From: Dokdonella_A sp046347015
GTDB lineage: Bacteria > Pseudomonadota > Gammaproteobacteria > Xanthomonadales > Rhodanobacteraceae
Length of the DNA stretch: 64,000 bases
Reading direction: 5' to 3'
NCBI GenBank assembly: GCA_046347015.1
Contig: JAXMHA010000004.1
Span: 62,001-126,000, forward strand
Shown one piece after another: positions 36,676 to 45,597 of the stretch (its first letter is position 1; the number at the start of each line of letters is the position of its first letter). The position numbers and the translations under genes were made by a program. The notes under the pieces are model-generated. The model made no database searches. It was not told the DNA's origin and worked only from the letters and a program-made list of their open reading frames with translations.

Positions 36676-37482
36676 TCACGCGGGCGGAATCCGGTGCAGC
36701 ACCAGTTCCAGCACGAACTTCGAACCGAAGAACGCCAGCGCCAGCACGACCATGCCGATCAGCGTCAGGTTCACCGCGCGGGCGCCGCGCCAGCCCCAGA
36801 GCCGCCGGCCGGCCAGCAGCGCGCCGAACACTGCCCACGCGATGATCGACAATACGGTCTTCTCGACCAGGTCCTGCGCGAACAGGTTCTGCACGAACAG
36901 CATGCCCGTCAGCAGCGTCAACGTCAGCAGGATGAACCCGGCGCCGATCAGACGGAACAGCAGCGACTCGGTCAGGGTGAGCGGCGGCAAGGCGCGGATC
37001 CACACCGAGTCGAGCCGCCGGCCGCGCAGTGAACGCTCCTGCAACGCCAGCAGCACCGCGAGCACCGCCGCGATCGCGAGCACGCTGAAGCCGATCAGCC
37101 CGACCATGACGTGCAGCTTGATTTGCCAGTCGAGCGGAGTCGGGATGGTCGGTGGCGCGAGGAATTCGTCGACGCCGAGCAGGATCGCCGCGAGCGGGAA
37201 GACAATGACGCCGAGCGCCGCGACCGGCCGGATCAGGTTGACGATGAGGGTCAGCGCGGCAATGCCGAAGCCGACCAGCGACAGCGCGGCGAAGAAGTGC
37301 AGGTCGAGCGCGCCGCGATGGATGCCGAGCAGGATCAGCGCGTGCAGCAGCGTACCGAGCGTGGCGCACGCGAGCGCGAGCCGCCGCGCCGGCGATCCGC
37401 GTTCGGCGGACGGGCGGGCGAGCAGGAGCGCGGCGCCGAAGTAGTCGGCGATGGCCACGATTCCGGCGACGACGAACTGCAT
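36676..37482 (-). CDS. YpjD/CcsA-like cytochrome c assembly-domain membrane protein
   Basis: A 268-residue integral membrane protein with about eight predicted helices, of the HemX/CcsA-like family named YpjD next to ffh in Enterobacteria and many other gammaproteobacteria. The segment LDWQIKLHVMVGLIGFSVLA with its histidine, and TGMLFVQNLFAQDLVEKTVLSIIAW, match the CcsA-type assembly domain. No WWD haem motif is apparent. The role is unproven; haem or respiratory-complex assembly is possible. It is divergent from ffh, as is usual. Confidence 0.85.
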   Translation of the reverse strand: MQFVVAGIVAIADYFGAALLLARPSAERGSPARRLALACATLGTLLHALILLGIHRGALDLHFFAALSLVGFGIAALTLIVNLIRPVAALGVIVFPLAAILLGVDEFLAPPTIPTPLDWQIKLHVMVGLIGFSVLAIAAVLAVLLALQERSLRGRRLDSVWIRALPPLTLTESLLFRLIGAGFILLTLTLLTGMLFVQNLFAQDLVEKTVLSIIAWAVFGALLAGRRLWGWRGARAVNLTLIGMVVLALAFFGSKFVLELVLHRIPPA

Positions 37483-37573
37483 GGTGGCAGTGTCGCACAG
37501 CTCGCGCGGATACGCGCCGGGTGGCGCAGGCGCGCTGATATACTCCGCGGCCCTCCGGGAACGATCCTCACCC

Positions 37574-38947
37574 ATGTTCGAATCCCTCAGCGAGCGCCTG
37601 TCCGGCACGATCCAGCGCCTGCGCGGACGCGGACGGCTGACCGAGGCGAACATCCGCGAGAGCCTGCGCGAAGTCCGCATTGCGCTGCTCGAGGCCGACG
37701 TGGCGCTGCCGGTCGTGCAGGCCCTGATCCAGCGCGTGCAGGCGAAGGCGCTGGGGCAGGACGTACTGCGCAGCCTCACGCCGGGTCAGGCGCTGGTGAA
37801 GGTCGTCGCCGACGAACTTGCCGCGGTGATGGGGACGGTCGGCACCGGCCTGAACCTCGCCGCCGCGCCGCCGGCGGTCGTGCTGCTCGCGGGATTGCAG
37901 GGCGCCGGCAAGACGACGACCGCGGCCAAGCTCGCGCGCTTCCTCGCCGAGCGGCACCGGAAGAAGGTCATGCTGGTCAGCGCCGACGTGTACCGGCCGG
38001 CCGCGATCGAGCAGTTGCACGTGCTGGCCGGGCAGGTCGGCGCGCTGTGGCATCCCTCGGAGGCGGGGCAGCCGCCGGTCGGCATTGCCAAGGGGGCACT
38101 CGACGCGGCGCGACGCAATTTCGCGGACGTGCTCATCGTCGATACCGCGGGCCGGCTGCACGTCGACGCCTCCATGATGGACGAGATCCGGGCGCTGCAT
38201 GCAGCGCTCGATCCCGTCGAGACGCTGTTCGTCGTCGATGCGATGACCGGGCAGGACGCGGCGAACGCGGCCAAGGCGTTTGCCGACGCGTTGCCGCTGA
38301 CCGGCGTCATCCTCACCAAGACCGACGGCGACGCCCGTGGTGGCGCGGCGCTGTCGGTCCGCTACATCACCGGCCGGCCGATCAAGCTGGTCGGCGCCGG
38401 CGAAAAGGTCGATGCACTCGAAGCCTTCCACCCGGACCGGGTCGCGCAGCGCATCCTCGGCATGGGCGACGTGTTGAGCCTGGTCGAGGAGGTCGAACGC
38501 AAGGTCGATCAGGAAAAGGCCCGCAAGCTCGCCGAGAAAGTCGTCAAGGGCAAGCGCTTCGACCTCGACGACATGCGCGAGCAGTTGCAGCAGATGCTGG
38601 ACATGGGGGGCATGGCGTCGTTGATCGACAAGCTGCCCGGCACGGCCGGGCTGGCCGACAAGGTCAAATCGCGCGTCGACGATGGCGAGGTGCGCCGCAT
38701 GATCGCGATCATCCAGTCGATGACGCGCCAGGAGCGGCGCCATCCGGACCTGTTGAAGGGCTCGCGCAAGGCGCGCATCGCGCGCGGCTCCGGGCGCCAG
38801 CCCGCCGACGTCAACCGCTTGCTGAAGCAATACATGCAGATGGAAAAGATGATGTCGAAGCTCGGCAGTGGCGGCGCGCGGGGCCTGATGCGGCAGATGC
38901 GGGGTGCGCTGCGCGGCGGTCCCGGCGGATTTGGCCCGCCGAACTGA
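37574..38947 (+). CDS. ffh: Signal recognition particle protein Ffh
   Basis: GTPase that binds signal sequences and 4.5S RNA for co-translational membrane targeting. It has 457 residues. The N-domain is followed by the G-domain with P-loop GLQGAGKTTTAAKL (107-120), DTAGRL, and TKTDGDARGG. A methionine-rich M-domain (LQQMLDMGGM, MQMEKMMSKL) follows. The ATG at 37574 was chosen by alignment. A TATACT (37539-37544) upstream may be its -10 box, but no -35 is clear. The stop codon falls inside an imperfect inverted repeat TGACCGGGC...GCCCGGGTCA. Confidence 0.97.
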   Translation: MFESLSERLSGTIQRLRGRGRLTEANIRESLREVRIALLEADVALPVVQALIQRVQAKALGQDVLRSLTPGQALVKVVADELAAVMGTVGTGLNLAAAPPAVVLLAGLQGAGKTTTAAKLARFLAERHRKKVMLVSADVYRPAAIEQLHVLAGQVGALWHPSEAGQPPVGIAKGALDAARRNFADVLIVDTAGRLHVDASMMDEIRALHAALDPVETLFVVDAMTGQDAANAAKAFADALPLTGVILTKTDGDARGGAALSVRYITGRPIKLVGAGEKVDALEAFHPDRVAQRILGMGDVLSLVEEVERKVDQEKARKLAEKVVKGKRFDLDDMREQLQQMLDMGGMASLIDKLPGTAGLADKVKSRVDDGEVRRMIAIIQSMTRQERRHPDLLKGSRKARIARGSGRQPADVNRLLKQYMQMEKMMSKLGSGGARGLMRQMRGALRGGPGGFGPPN

Positions 38948-38987
38948 CCGGGCGGCATTGGCCCGGGTCATCCAAGCCCTTCACCGC

Positions 38988-39016
38988 TTTCCATTTTTTG
39001 CCTTCTGCACTACAAT
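38988..39016 (+). promoter_or_regulatory. Candidate promoter of the rpsP-rimM-trmD-rplS operon
   Basis: TTTCCA (38988-38993) and TACAAT (39011-39016) are separated by exactly 17 bases, 76 bases before the rpsP start. Both boxes are moderate matches to the sigma-70 consensus. The run of six T in the spacer lies too far from the ffh hairpin to act as its terminator tail. Confidence 0.5.
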
Positions 39017-39091
39017 CCGCGGCCTTCGGCGCCGGCGGGTATCGCCTTTCTCCGGGCTGGCGCGACTTCCTTGGTTTTCCAGAGACTCGCA

Positions 39092-39364
39092 ATGGTCAAG
39101 ATTCGCCTGTCCCGCGGCGGTGCTCCGAAGCGCCCGTTCTACCACATCATCGTGACCGACCATCGGAATGCGCGCGATGGCCGCAACATCGAGCGCGTCG
39201 GGTTCTTCAACCCGATCGCGACCGGCAAGGAAGTCCGGTTGCAGTTCGACACGGCGCGGGTGGAGCACTGGCTGAAGCACGGCGCCCAGATGTCCGAGCG
39301 CGTCAGCGCGCTGTTCCGGGAAGCCTCGAAGCAGGTACCGGGGAGCGAGCCGAAGGCGGCTTGA
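39092..39364 (+). CDS. rpsP: 30S ribosomal protein S16
   Basis: Small-subunit assembly protein. The 90-residue product starts MVKIRLSRGGAPKRPFYHII and contains NARDGRNIERVGFFNP, both invariant in S16. An in-frame upstream extension (from 39071) has no similarity and was rejected. It is first gene of the rpsP-rimM-trmD-rplS operon, a universally conserved bacterial order. Confidence 0.98.
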   Translation: MVKIRLSRGGAPKRPFYHIIVTDHRNARDGRNIERVGFFNPIATGKEVRLQFDTARVEHWLKHGAQMSERVSALFREASKQVPGSEPKAA

Positions 39365-39370
39365 CCGGGG

Positions 39371-39886
39371 TTGCCGACGCCGCCGCCGGAAAAGTGGGTT
39401 GCGGTGGGCCGGATCACCGGCGTGTACGGTGTCCGCGGCGGCGTGAAGATCGAGTCGTACACCGAACCATCGGCGCGAATCTTCGAATACCGGCCGTGGC
39501 GGATCGAGGCATCCGGTGGTGAACGCGACGTCATCGCGCGGCGCGGACCGGGCGGCCCCCGGCGGCTGACGGCGGAACTGCCGGGGATCGGGGACCGGGA
39601 TGCGGCGGCGGTTCTGGTCGGAAGCGGAATCCGGATACGGCGCGATGTGTTGCCGGCTCCGGGCGATGGATTTTACTGGACCGACCTCGAAGGCCTCGAG
39701 GTCCGGTTGGCGGATGGAACCGGGATCGGGCGCGTGACGCATCTGGTCGCGACCGGCGCCAACGACGTCCTCGTCGTGAATGACGGGACGCGGGAACGGC
39801 TGGTCCCGTTCGTGCCGGGGACCTGGGTCCGCAAGGTGGATTTCGACGCCGGTATCATCGAGGTGGACTGGCCATCCGATCTTTGA
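39371..39886 (+). CDS. rimM: Ribosome maturation factor RimM
   Basis: Binds S19 and assists 30S head maturation. The 171-residue protein has the N-terminal RimM fold (WVAVGRITGVYGVRGGVKIE) and the PRC-barrel C-domain (YWTDLEGLEVRLADGTGIGR, VPGTWVRKVDFDAGIIEVDW). It starts with TTG at 39371, six bases after the rpsP stop; no ATG or GTG preserves the N-terminus. The use of TTG probably lowers expression relative to the ribosomal proteins. Confidence 0.95.
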   Translation: MPTPPPEKWVAVGRITGVYGVRGGVKIESYTEPSARIFEYRPWRIEASGGERDVIARRGPGGPRRLTAELPGIGDRDAAAVLVGSGIRIRRDVLPAPGDGFYWTDLEGLEVRLADGTGIGRVTHLVATGANDVLVVNDGTRERLVPFVPGTWVRKVDFDAGIIEVDWPSDL

Positions 39887-39896
39887 GGAACGCGCG

Positions 39897-40694
39897 GTGC
39901 GCATCGACGTCATCACGCTGTTCCCGGATTTCATCCGGACGTGTGCCGGGTTGGGCGTGGTGGGCCGGGCGTGTGTCCGCGGCCTCATCGAGGTGGTGAC
40001 GTGGAATCCGCGGGATTTCGCGTCGGATGCCTACCGTTCGGCCGATGACCGGCCCTACGGGGGTGGTCCGGGCATGGTGATGATGGTCGATCCGTTGCGG
40101 CGCGCGCTGGTGGCCATCCGCGACGCTTCGGGCCGGCCCGGCGCCAAGGCGATTTACCTGAGCCCGCAGGGTGCGCGGCTCGATCAGGCCAGGGTGGCCG
40201 CGTTCGCGAAGCGTGACCACCTGGTCCTGCTGAGCGGGCGGTATGAAGGGGTGGACGAACGCTTCCTGCAGGCGGCCGTCGCCGAGGAGATCTCGGTTGG
40301 CGACTTCGTGCTGGCCGGAGGCGAGCTGGCCGCGGCGGCCTTGATCGATGCCGTCGGGCGGTTGCAGGAGGGTGTGTTGCACGATCCGCGGTCGGCCGCG
40401 CAGGATTCGTTCGAGGACGGCCTGCTCGACTGCCCGCACTACACGCGTCCGGAGCACGACGCGTGGGGCGATGTTCCCGGCGTGCTGTTGTCGGGCGACC
40501 ACGCGGCCATCCGCCGCTGGCGCCTGAAACAGTCCCTCGGTCGAACCTGGCAGCGCCGGCCGGACCTCCTGGCCGGGCGCGGGCTCGACCCGGAGGCGCA
40601 GCGCCTGCTCGACGAATTCCGCCGCGAAAGCGGCGCGCCGGAAGCCCGCTCCGAGGCGGCGCAACCGGCATCCGACCACGAACCGAAGCGGTGA
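39897..40694 (+). CDS. trmD: tRNA (guanine-37-N1)-methyltransferase
   Basis: Methylates G37 in tRNAs reading CNN codons, preventing frameshifting. A 265-residue SPOUT enzyme: RIDVITLFPDF at the start, YGGGPGM (54-60), the trefoil-knot SAM site LLSGRYEGVDER (111-122), and EISVGDFVLAGGE (about 129-141). GTG start at 39897 with GAGGA eight bases upstream. The C-terminal about 20 residues are an acidic, non-conserved tail. It lies between rimM and rplS in the standard operon. Confidence 0.97.
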   Translation: MRIDVITLFPDFIRTCAGLGVVGRACVRGLIEVVTWNPRDFASDAYRSADDRPYGGGPGMVMMVDPLRRALVAIRDASGRPGAKAIYLSPQGARLDQARVAAFAKRDHLVLLSGRYEGVDERFLQAAVAEEISVGDFVLAGGELAAAALIDAVGRLQEGVLHDPRSAAQDSFEDGLLDCPHYTRPEHDAWGDVPGVLLSGDHAAIRRWRLKQSLGRTWQRRPDLLAGRGLDPEAQRLLDEFRRESGAPEARSEAAQPASDHEPKR

Positions 40695-40699
40695 CCACG

Positions 40700-41080
40700 A
40701 TGACCAACCTGATCCAGCAGTTCGAAGCCGCGCAGATGAAGCGCGAACTCCCCGCGTTCAGCCCGGGCGACACCGTGGTCGTCAACGTCAAGGTCAAGGA
40801 AGGCAATCGCGAGCGCGTGCAGGCCTACGAGGGCGTCTGCATCGCGCGCAAGAACGCGGGCCTCAATTCGGCATTCACGGTGCGCAAGATTTCGCACGGC
40901 ACCGGTGTCGAGCGCGTGTTCCAGACCCACAGCCCGGCCATCGATTCGGTGGTCGTGAAGCGGCGCGGAAAGGTGCGGGGGGCGAAGCTGTATTACCTCC
41001 GCGGGCTCGAGGGCAAGGCAGCCCGCATCCGCGAGGATCTCGCCGGACGCGCATCGGGCGGCGACGACAGCGCCGCCTGA
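40700..41080 (+). CDS. rplS: 50S ribosomal protein L19
   Basis: Large-subunit protein at the 30S/50S interface. The 126-residue product begins MTNLIQQFEAAQMKRELPAF and has the conserved block RVQAYEGVCIARKNAGLNS and SPAIDSVVVKRRGKVRGAKL. The ATG at 40700 lies five bases after the trmD stop. The Gly/Asp/Ala-rich tail is non-conserved. A GC-rich imperfect inverted repeat follows in the 70-base gap before the convergent BNR-protein gene, without a T run. Confidence 0.97.
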   Translation: MTNLIQQFEAAQMKRELPAFSPGDTVVVNVKVKEGNRERVQAYEGVCIARKNAGLNSAFTVRKISHGTGVERVFQTHSPAIDSVVVKRRGKVRGAKLYYLRGLEGKAARIREDLAGRASGGDDSAA

Positions 41081-41150
41081 GGGCGTTTGCCGCCGCGAAC
41101 GCGGTGGCGTCGGCTGCCGCTGGGTCGCCTCGCGCCGTCTCGTCCGAGGG

Positions 41151-43484
41151 CTACGGCCGTTGCCGTGGCGTGACGTCGAAACCGTCGGCGAAAATGCGGT
41201 CGGTGACCGGGACCTCGAGCGCCATGCTCCAGGCGCCCCGCCCGTAGGTCGCCGCGACCAGCACGTGCGGATTCGCCGAGATCTCGAGGTCCGTGACGAC
41301 CATCCCGAGCGGCATTCCGGCCATGAATGGCGTGAAGGTCGCGCCTGCGTCGGTGCTTGCGTAAACGCCGATGTCGGTGCCGACGAACACGCGGCCGGGA
41401 TCGAGCGGGTCGATCGCGACCGCGTTGGCCGGCAGTGCCGGGAGTCCGGCCCCCAGCGGCACCCAGTCGCCGTCACTTGCCGACGCGAGGAGTTGCGGCG
41501 CATCGAATGCACTGCGCGTCGCGAAGACGTGCACGCCGTCGGCCGCAACGGCGATGTCCGAGACCGTCGCAGGCGGAAAATTGCCGGTGATGTCGTTCCA
41601 TTGCGGCGCCGGATCCAGCGGGTCCGGGCAAGCGAAAATCTGCCCGTCCTCGGTACCGGCGAACAGCGGCAACGTCAGCGTATCGACCGTCACCGGAGGC
41701 GTCAGCACGCTGACGGCAGCCGAACCGGTGGTGACGGCGTCCGAAATCGCCTGCCACTGGTAGGCGTTCGGATCATCGACGATCGGCGCGCGGTAGATGC
41801 GGTCGGACGCGACGAACACGTAGCCGGAGCCCGCCACGAGCGGCGTGACCCACGGCCAGGGGTCCCTGCCGTCGGTACCGCTTTGGCTGACCCAACCATA
41901 GGAGTTCGGCGCGCCGGATTGCGTCGACAGGATCAGCGACGGCCCGCCGGACGGATAACTGGTCTGGAACACCCGGTTCGACGAAGTCTCGTCGACCGCG
42001 TTCATGAAGCCGTCGCCGGTGACTTCGGCGACGTCCCAGATGTCGCCGTCGTCCCGAACCGATGATGAATTGTCCTGGGCGCCGCCGTACATCCTGTCGG
42101 GATCGGCCGGGTCGATCGCGACGTCGTAGAACTGCGTGATGTCGAGGTTCGCGTTGAGGTTGGCGAAGGTGCCGCCGCCATCGTCGCTGCGCCAGAGGCC
42201 GCCATCGCCGCCGACCCAGAAGCGGTTGTCGTCGTTGACCGAGAACCGGACGATGTGGGTGTCCTGGTGGACCTGTTGTCCGCCACCCCATTGCGCCGTG
42301 AGGATCGTCAGCGTCTGGCCGCCGTCAAGCGACAGCGCGGGCCGGATCGTCCCGACCAGCACCCGGTCGGGATCGTCGGCGGCGACGTCGAGCGTCAGGT
42401 TGTACCAGCACTGTCCTTCACAGGCGTCCGTGTTGACGATCGTCCACGTCGCGCCGGCGTCGTCGCTGCGGTAAAGCTTCAGGCGATTGCTGTTGCCGGA
42501 CAGGGAATACAGGGTCGCAGGCTGCGATCCGGCGATCGCGATTCGCGTATAACCCGCCTGGCCGCCGGTCGGTGCACCGCCGCCGAGCTGGGTCCAGGTC
42601 TGGCCGGCGTCGGTCGACTTGAACAACCCGCCCGGCGAGATTTCCGTGTAGACGACGTTCGCGTCGGTCGGATCGAACACGACATCGCGGGTATCGCTGC
42701 CAGCGAGGACCAGCGTCCACGCCTGTCCGCCGTCGGCGGTGCGATAAATGCCGCCGTCGCTGATCGTTCCGTCCGGGTTGCAGTGACCGGCGCCGCCGGC
42801 GAGCACGATGGCCGGGTCGGCCGGCGACTGCGCGAGCGCGGTGACGAACGACAGCGGCAGCGGGGCCGCGTCACTGCCATTGCGGGATTCCCAGGTCGTG
42901 CCGCCATCCGGCGAATAAAAGAGGCCGAGCCCGAAGTACCCGGAGCAGCTCGAGTTGATCTCGCCGGTGCCGGCCCAGACATGATCCGGGTTGCCGGCCT
43001 CGAGCATCACCGAACCGATGCTTTCGGTGCCAACCGCGTCGAACAACTGCGTCCAGCTCGTGCCGCCATCGGTGGATTTCCACAGGCCGCCGGCCGCCGC
43101 GCCGAGGTAGATCAGGTTTTCGTCGGCGGGGTCGACCGCCATGGCCGTGACGCGGCCCGCGACATTGCCCATGTCCCAGCCGAGCATGGTCATTGGCGCC
43201 GGACCCATCGGCAGCCAGCTCTGGCTGGCCAACAGCGCCGGAGGTTGCCGCGACATCCGTGCCCGCTGGAGCGCCAGCGCATTCGCGCGCCTTGCCCCCG
43301 CGTTGGCGATGTCGCGCAGACCGCGAACCCGCTCGAACCAGTCGATGCGCTCGCGGATTTCACGCTCCTCGCCGTGCGACAGATCGCCCTGCGGCAGCAG
43401 CGGCGGTACCGTGACTCCCTGTGCGAAACCGGTCATGGCCAGCGCCAGTCCGAAGACCGCCACGGCAATTCTGGTGCGATTCAT
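41151..43484 (-). CDS. Secreted BNR/VPS10-like repeat protein with C-terminal FADGFD tail
   Basis: A 777-residue exported protein. The signal peptide is MNRTRIAVAVFGLALAMTGF with cleavage near residue 22. A short helical region follows, then many beta-propeller BNR/Asp-box repeats of the form S-x-D-x-G-x-T-W (KSTDGGTSW, YSPDGGTTW, RTADGGQAW, KSTDAGQTW, RSDDAGATW). These form a sortilin/glycosidase-like propeller. No catalytic residues of sialidases are evident. The last residues are VTDRIFADGFDVTPRQRP; a similar tail ends the beta-helix protein at 49.4 kb. The substrate and role are unknown. The start is the ATG at which the signal peptide begins; upstream frame is shadow. Confidence 0.85.
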   Translation of the reverse strand: MNRTRIAVAVFGLALAMTGFAQGVTVPPLLPQGDLSHGEEREIRERIDWFERVRGLRDIANAGARRANALALQRARMSRQPPALLASQSWLPMGPAPMTMLGWDMGNVAGRVTAMAVDPADENLIYLGAAAGGLWKSTDGGTSWTQLFDAVGTESIGSVMLEAGNPDHVWAGTGEINSSCSGYFGLGLFYSPDGGTTWESRNGSDAAPLPLSFVTALAQSPADPAIVLAGGAGHCNPDGTISDGGIYRTADGGQAWTLVLAGSDTRDVVFDPTDANVVYTEISPGGLFKSTDAGQTWTQLGGGAPTGGQAGYTRIAIAGSQPATLYSLSGNSNRLKLYRSDDAGATWTIVNTDACEGQCWYNLTLDVAADDPDRVLVGTIRPALSLDGGQTLTILTAQWGGGQQVHQDTHIVRFSVNDDNRFWVGGDGGLWRSDDGGGTFANLNANLDITQFYDVAIDPADPDRMYGGAQDNSSSVRDDGDIWDVAEVTGDGFMNAVDETSSNRVFQTSYPSGGPSLILSTQSGAPNSYGWVSQSGTDGRDPWPWVTPLVAGSGYVFVASDRIYRAPIVDDPNAYQWQAISDAVTTGSAAVSVLTPPVTVDTLTLPLFAGTEDGQIFACPDPLDPAPQWNDITGNFPPATVSDIAVAADGVHVFATRSAFDAPQLLASASDGDWVPLGAGLPALPANAVAIDPLDPGRVFVGTDIGVYASTDAGATFTPFMAGMPLGMVVTDLEISANPHVLVAATYGRGAWSMALEVPVTDRIFADGFDVTPRQRP

Positions 43485-43631
43485 CGATGAAGCCCCCGGA
43501 AGCCCGTGCCCCGCGACGCGCAGGGAGGGACATGGCCGCACGCTACCGGGATGGCGGCCGGACGGCAAGGACCGGTTGGAATCCGTCGCGCCTGCCCGCA
43601 TGTCGCCCCCGATACCCACGAGGACACGCGC

Positions 43632-45512
43632 ATGGCTGCTGCGACGGAAACCCGGGCATTCGAGGCCGAAGTCTCCCAGGTCCTGCACCTGGTGACACAC
43701 TCGCTTTATTCGCACAAGGAAATCTTCCTGCGCGAACTGGTTTCGAATGCGTCCGATGCGTGCGACAAGTTGCGTTTCGCGGCGCTGTCGGAACCCGACT
43801 TGCTTGCCGGCGACCCCGATCTCGCCGTCGACGTCCGCGTCGACCGCAAGGCGCGGACGCTCGCGATCACCGACAACGGCATCGGCATGACGCGCGAGGA
43901 AGTCATCGACAACATCGGCACGATCGCGCGCTCCGGGACGCGGCGCTTCCTCGAAGCCCTGTCCGGCGACGCACGCAAGGACACGCAACTGATCGGCCAG
44001 TTCGGCGTCGGGTTCTACTCGGCCTTCATCGTCGCCGACGTCGTCGAAATCGTGACCCGCAGCGCGCGCGCGCAGCCCGATTCCGCGGTGCGCTGGAAAT
44101 CCACCGGCAGCGGCGAATATACGCTGGAGGCGGCAGGCAACGCGCCGCGCGGCACGACGGTGACGTTGCATCTTCGCGAGGACGAGTCGGAGTTCCTCGA
44201 TGCGGCGCGGTTGCGCGACCTGATCCATCGCTATTCCGGGCATGTTTCCTTTCCGATCCGGCTCCATGCGGAGGATTCGGCTGCAAAAGGTGAAGGGCCC
44301 GAGACGGTCAATGGCGCGAATGCCGTGTGGATGCGGCCACGCGCCGAGGTGACCGATGCCGAGTACCAGGCGTTCTACAAGTCGCTGACACACGACTTCA
44401 GCGACGCGCTCGCGTGGACGCACAATGCCGTGGAGGGACGCCAGAATTACACCTTGCTGCTTTACCTTCCGTCACGGCCGCCGCTGGAGACCTTGCTGAC
44501 GGGCCACGAGGAGCGCAAGGGGCTCAAGCTCTACATTCGCCGCGTCTTGATCATGGATGCGAGCGAACTGTTGCTGCCGGCCTGGCTCCGGTTCGTGCGC
44601 GGGGTCGTCGACGCCGACGACCTGCCGCTCAACGTCAGCCGCGAGACGCTGCAGGACAACCGGCTGGTCGGGCAGATTCGCGCCGCCTGCGTCAAGCGCG
44701 TGCTCGATCTCCTGGATCGGCTGGCGAAGGACGAGCCTGAAAAATTCGCCAAGTTCAACGCGGCTTTCGGCAACGTGCTGAAGGAAGGCATCGTCGATGA
44801 CCCCGATCACCGGGAACGCATCGCGAAATTGCTGCGGTTCGCCTCGACCGCCTCGGGCAGCAACGAGCGGACGGTATCGCTCGACGACTATGTCGGCCGC
44901 ATGCAGCCCGGGCAGGATGCCATCTGGTACGTGACGGCGGATTCCCATCCCGCGGCGAAGGGCAGCCCGCACATCGAGGCGCTGGTCGGGCGCGGCGTCG
45001 AGGTACTGCTGTTGACCGACCGGATCGACGAGTGGATGGCCGGCCATCTCGGCGAGTACGGCGGCAAGAGGTTGCGGGACGCCGCAAAGGGCGACAGCGA
45101 CGGCCCGGTCGACGCCGAGCAGCACCGGCAACGGGTCGAGGCCGCGAAACCGCTGGTCGAGAAGCTGAAGGGCTGGTTGGGAGATGCGGTATCGGAAGTT
45201 CGCGTCAGCACGCGCCTGACCGGATCGCCGTCGTGCCTCGTCACCGGCGAACACGACTTGTCGCTGCGCATGCAACGCCTGTTGCGCGAAGCGGGCCACG
45301 ACGTCCCCGCGGTGGCGCCGGTGCTCGAGATCAATCCGGATCACCCGCTGGTGCAGCGTCTTGCCGACGAGACCGATCCCGACTATGCGAGTGACATCGG
45401 TTGGCTCCTGTTCGACGAAGCCCGGGTTGCCGCCGGCGACAACCTGGTCGACCCGGGCGGATTCATCGCGCGGATCAATCGCGCGCTGCTCGACGGCCGG
45501 CGCACGGGCTGA
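43632..45512 (+). CDS. htpG: Chaperone HtpG (Hsp90)
   Basis: Dimeric ATP-dependent chaperone. It has 626 residues. The GHKL ATPase domain contains RELVSNASDACDKL (N39, D42), DNGIGM (81-86) and GQFGVGFYS (122-130). The middle domain has LYIRRVLIMD and LPLNVSRETLQ, and the C-terminal dimerisation domain ends in a family-typical helix pair. Length equals E. coli HtpG (624). The ATG at 43632 follows an AGGA-containing leader. It is divergent from the BNR-protein gene, with about 147 bases between. No other heat-shock genes are adjacent. Confidence 0.97.
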   Translation: MAAATETRAFEAEVSQVLHLVTHSLYSHKEIFLRELVSNASDACDKLRFAALSEPDLLAGDPDLAVDVRVDRKARTLAITDNGIGMTREEVIDNIGTIARSGTRRFLEALSGDARKDTQLIGQFGVGFYSAFIVADVVEIVTRSARAQPDSAVRWKSTGSGEYTLEAAGNAPRGTTVTLHLREDESEFLDAARLRDLIHRYSGHVSFPIRLHAEDSAAKGEGPETVNGANAVWMRPRAEVTDAEYQAFYKSLTHDFSDALAWTHNAVEGRQNYTLLLYLPSRPPLETLLTGHEERKGLKLYIRRVLIMDASELLLPAWLRFVRGVVDADDLPLNVSRETLQDNRLVGQIRAACVKRVLDLLDRLAKDEPEKFAKFNAAFGNVLKEGIVDDPDHRERIAKLLRFASTASGSNERTVSLDDYVGRMQPGQDAIWYVTADSHPAAKGSPHIEALVGRGVEVLLLTDRIDEWMAGHLGEYGGKRLRDAAKGDSDGPVDAEQHRQRVEAAKPLVEKLKGWLGDAVSEVRVSTRLTGSPSCLVTGEHDLSLRMQRLLREAGHDVPAVAPVLEINPDHPLVQRLADETDPDYASDIGWLLFDEARVAAGDNLVDPGGFIARINRALLDGRRTG

Positions 45513-45597
45513 GTCCGATCCGCGACGCGCGTGTCCTGCGGCGCCCCCGCGCGTGCGTGCTACGATCCCCGGCGCTTTCGTGGCCGTGGCCGGATCG

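Noticed and set aside
43485..44423. Extension of the BNR protein upstream into htpG territory
   Set aside because: The signal peptide begins at the ATG 43484; upstream sequence is antisense htpG.
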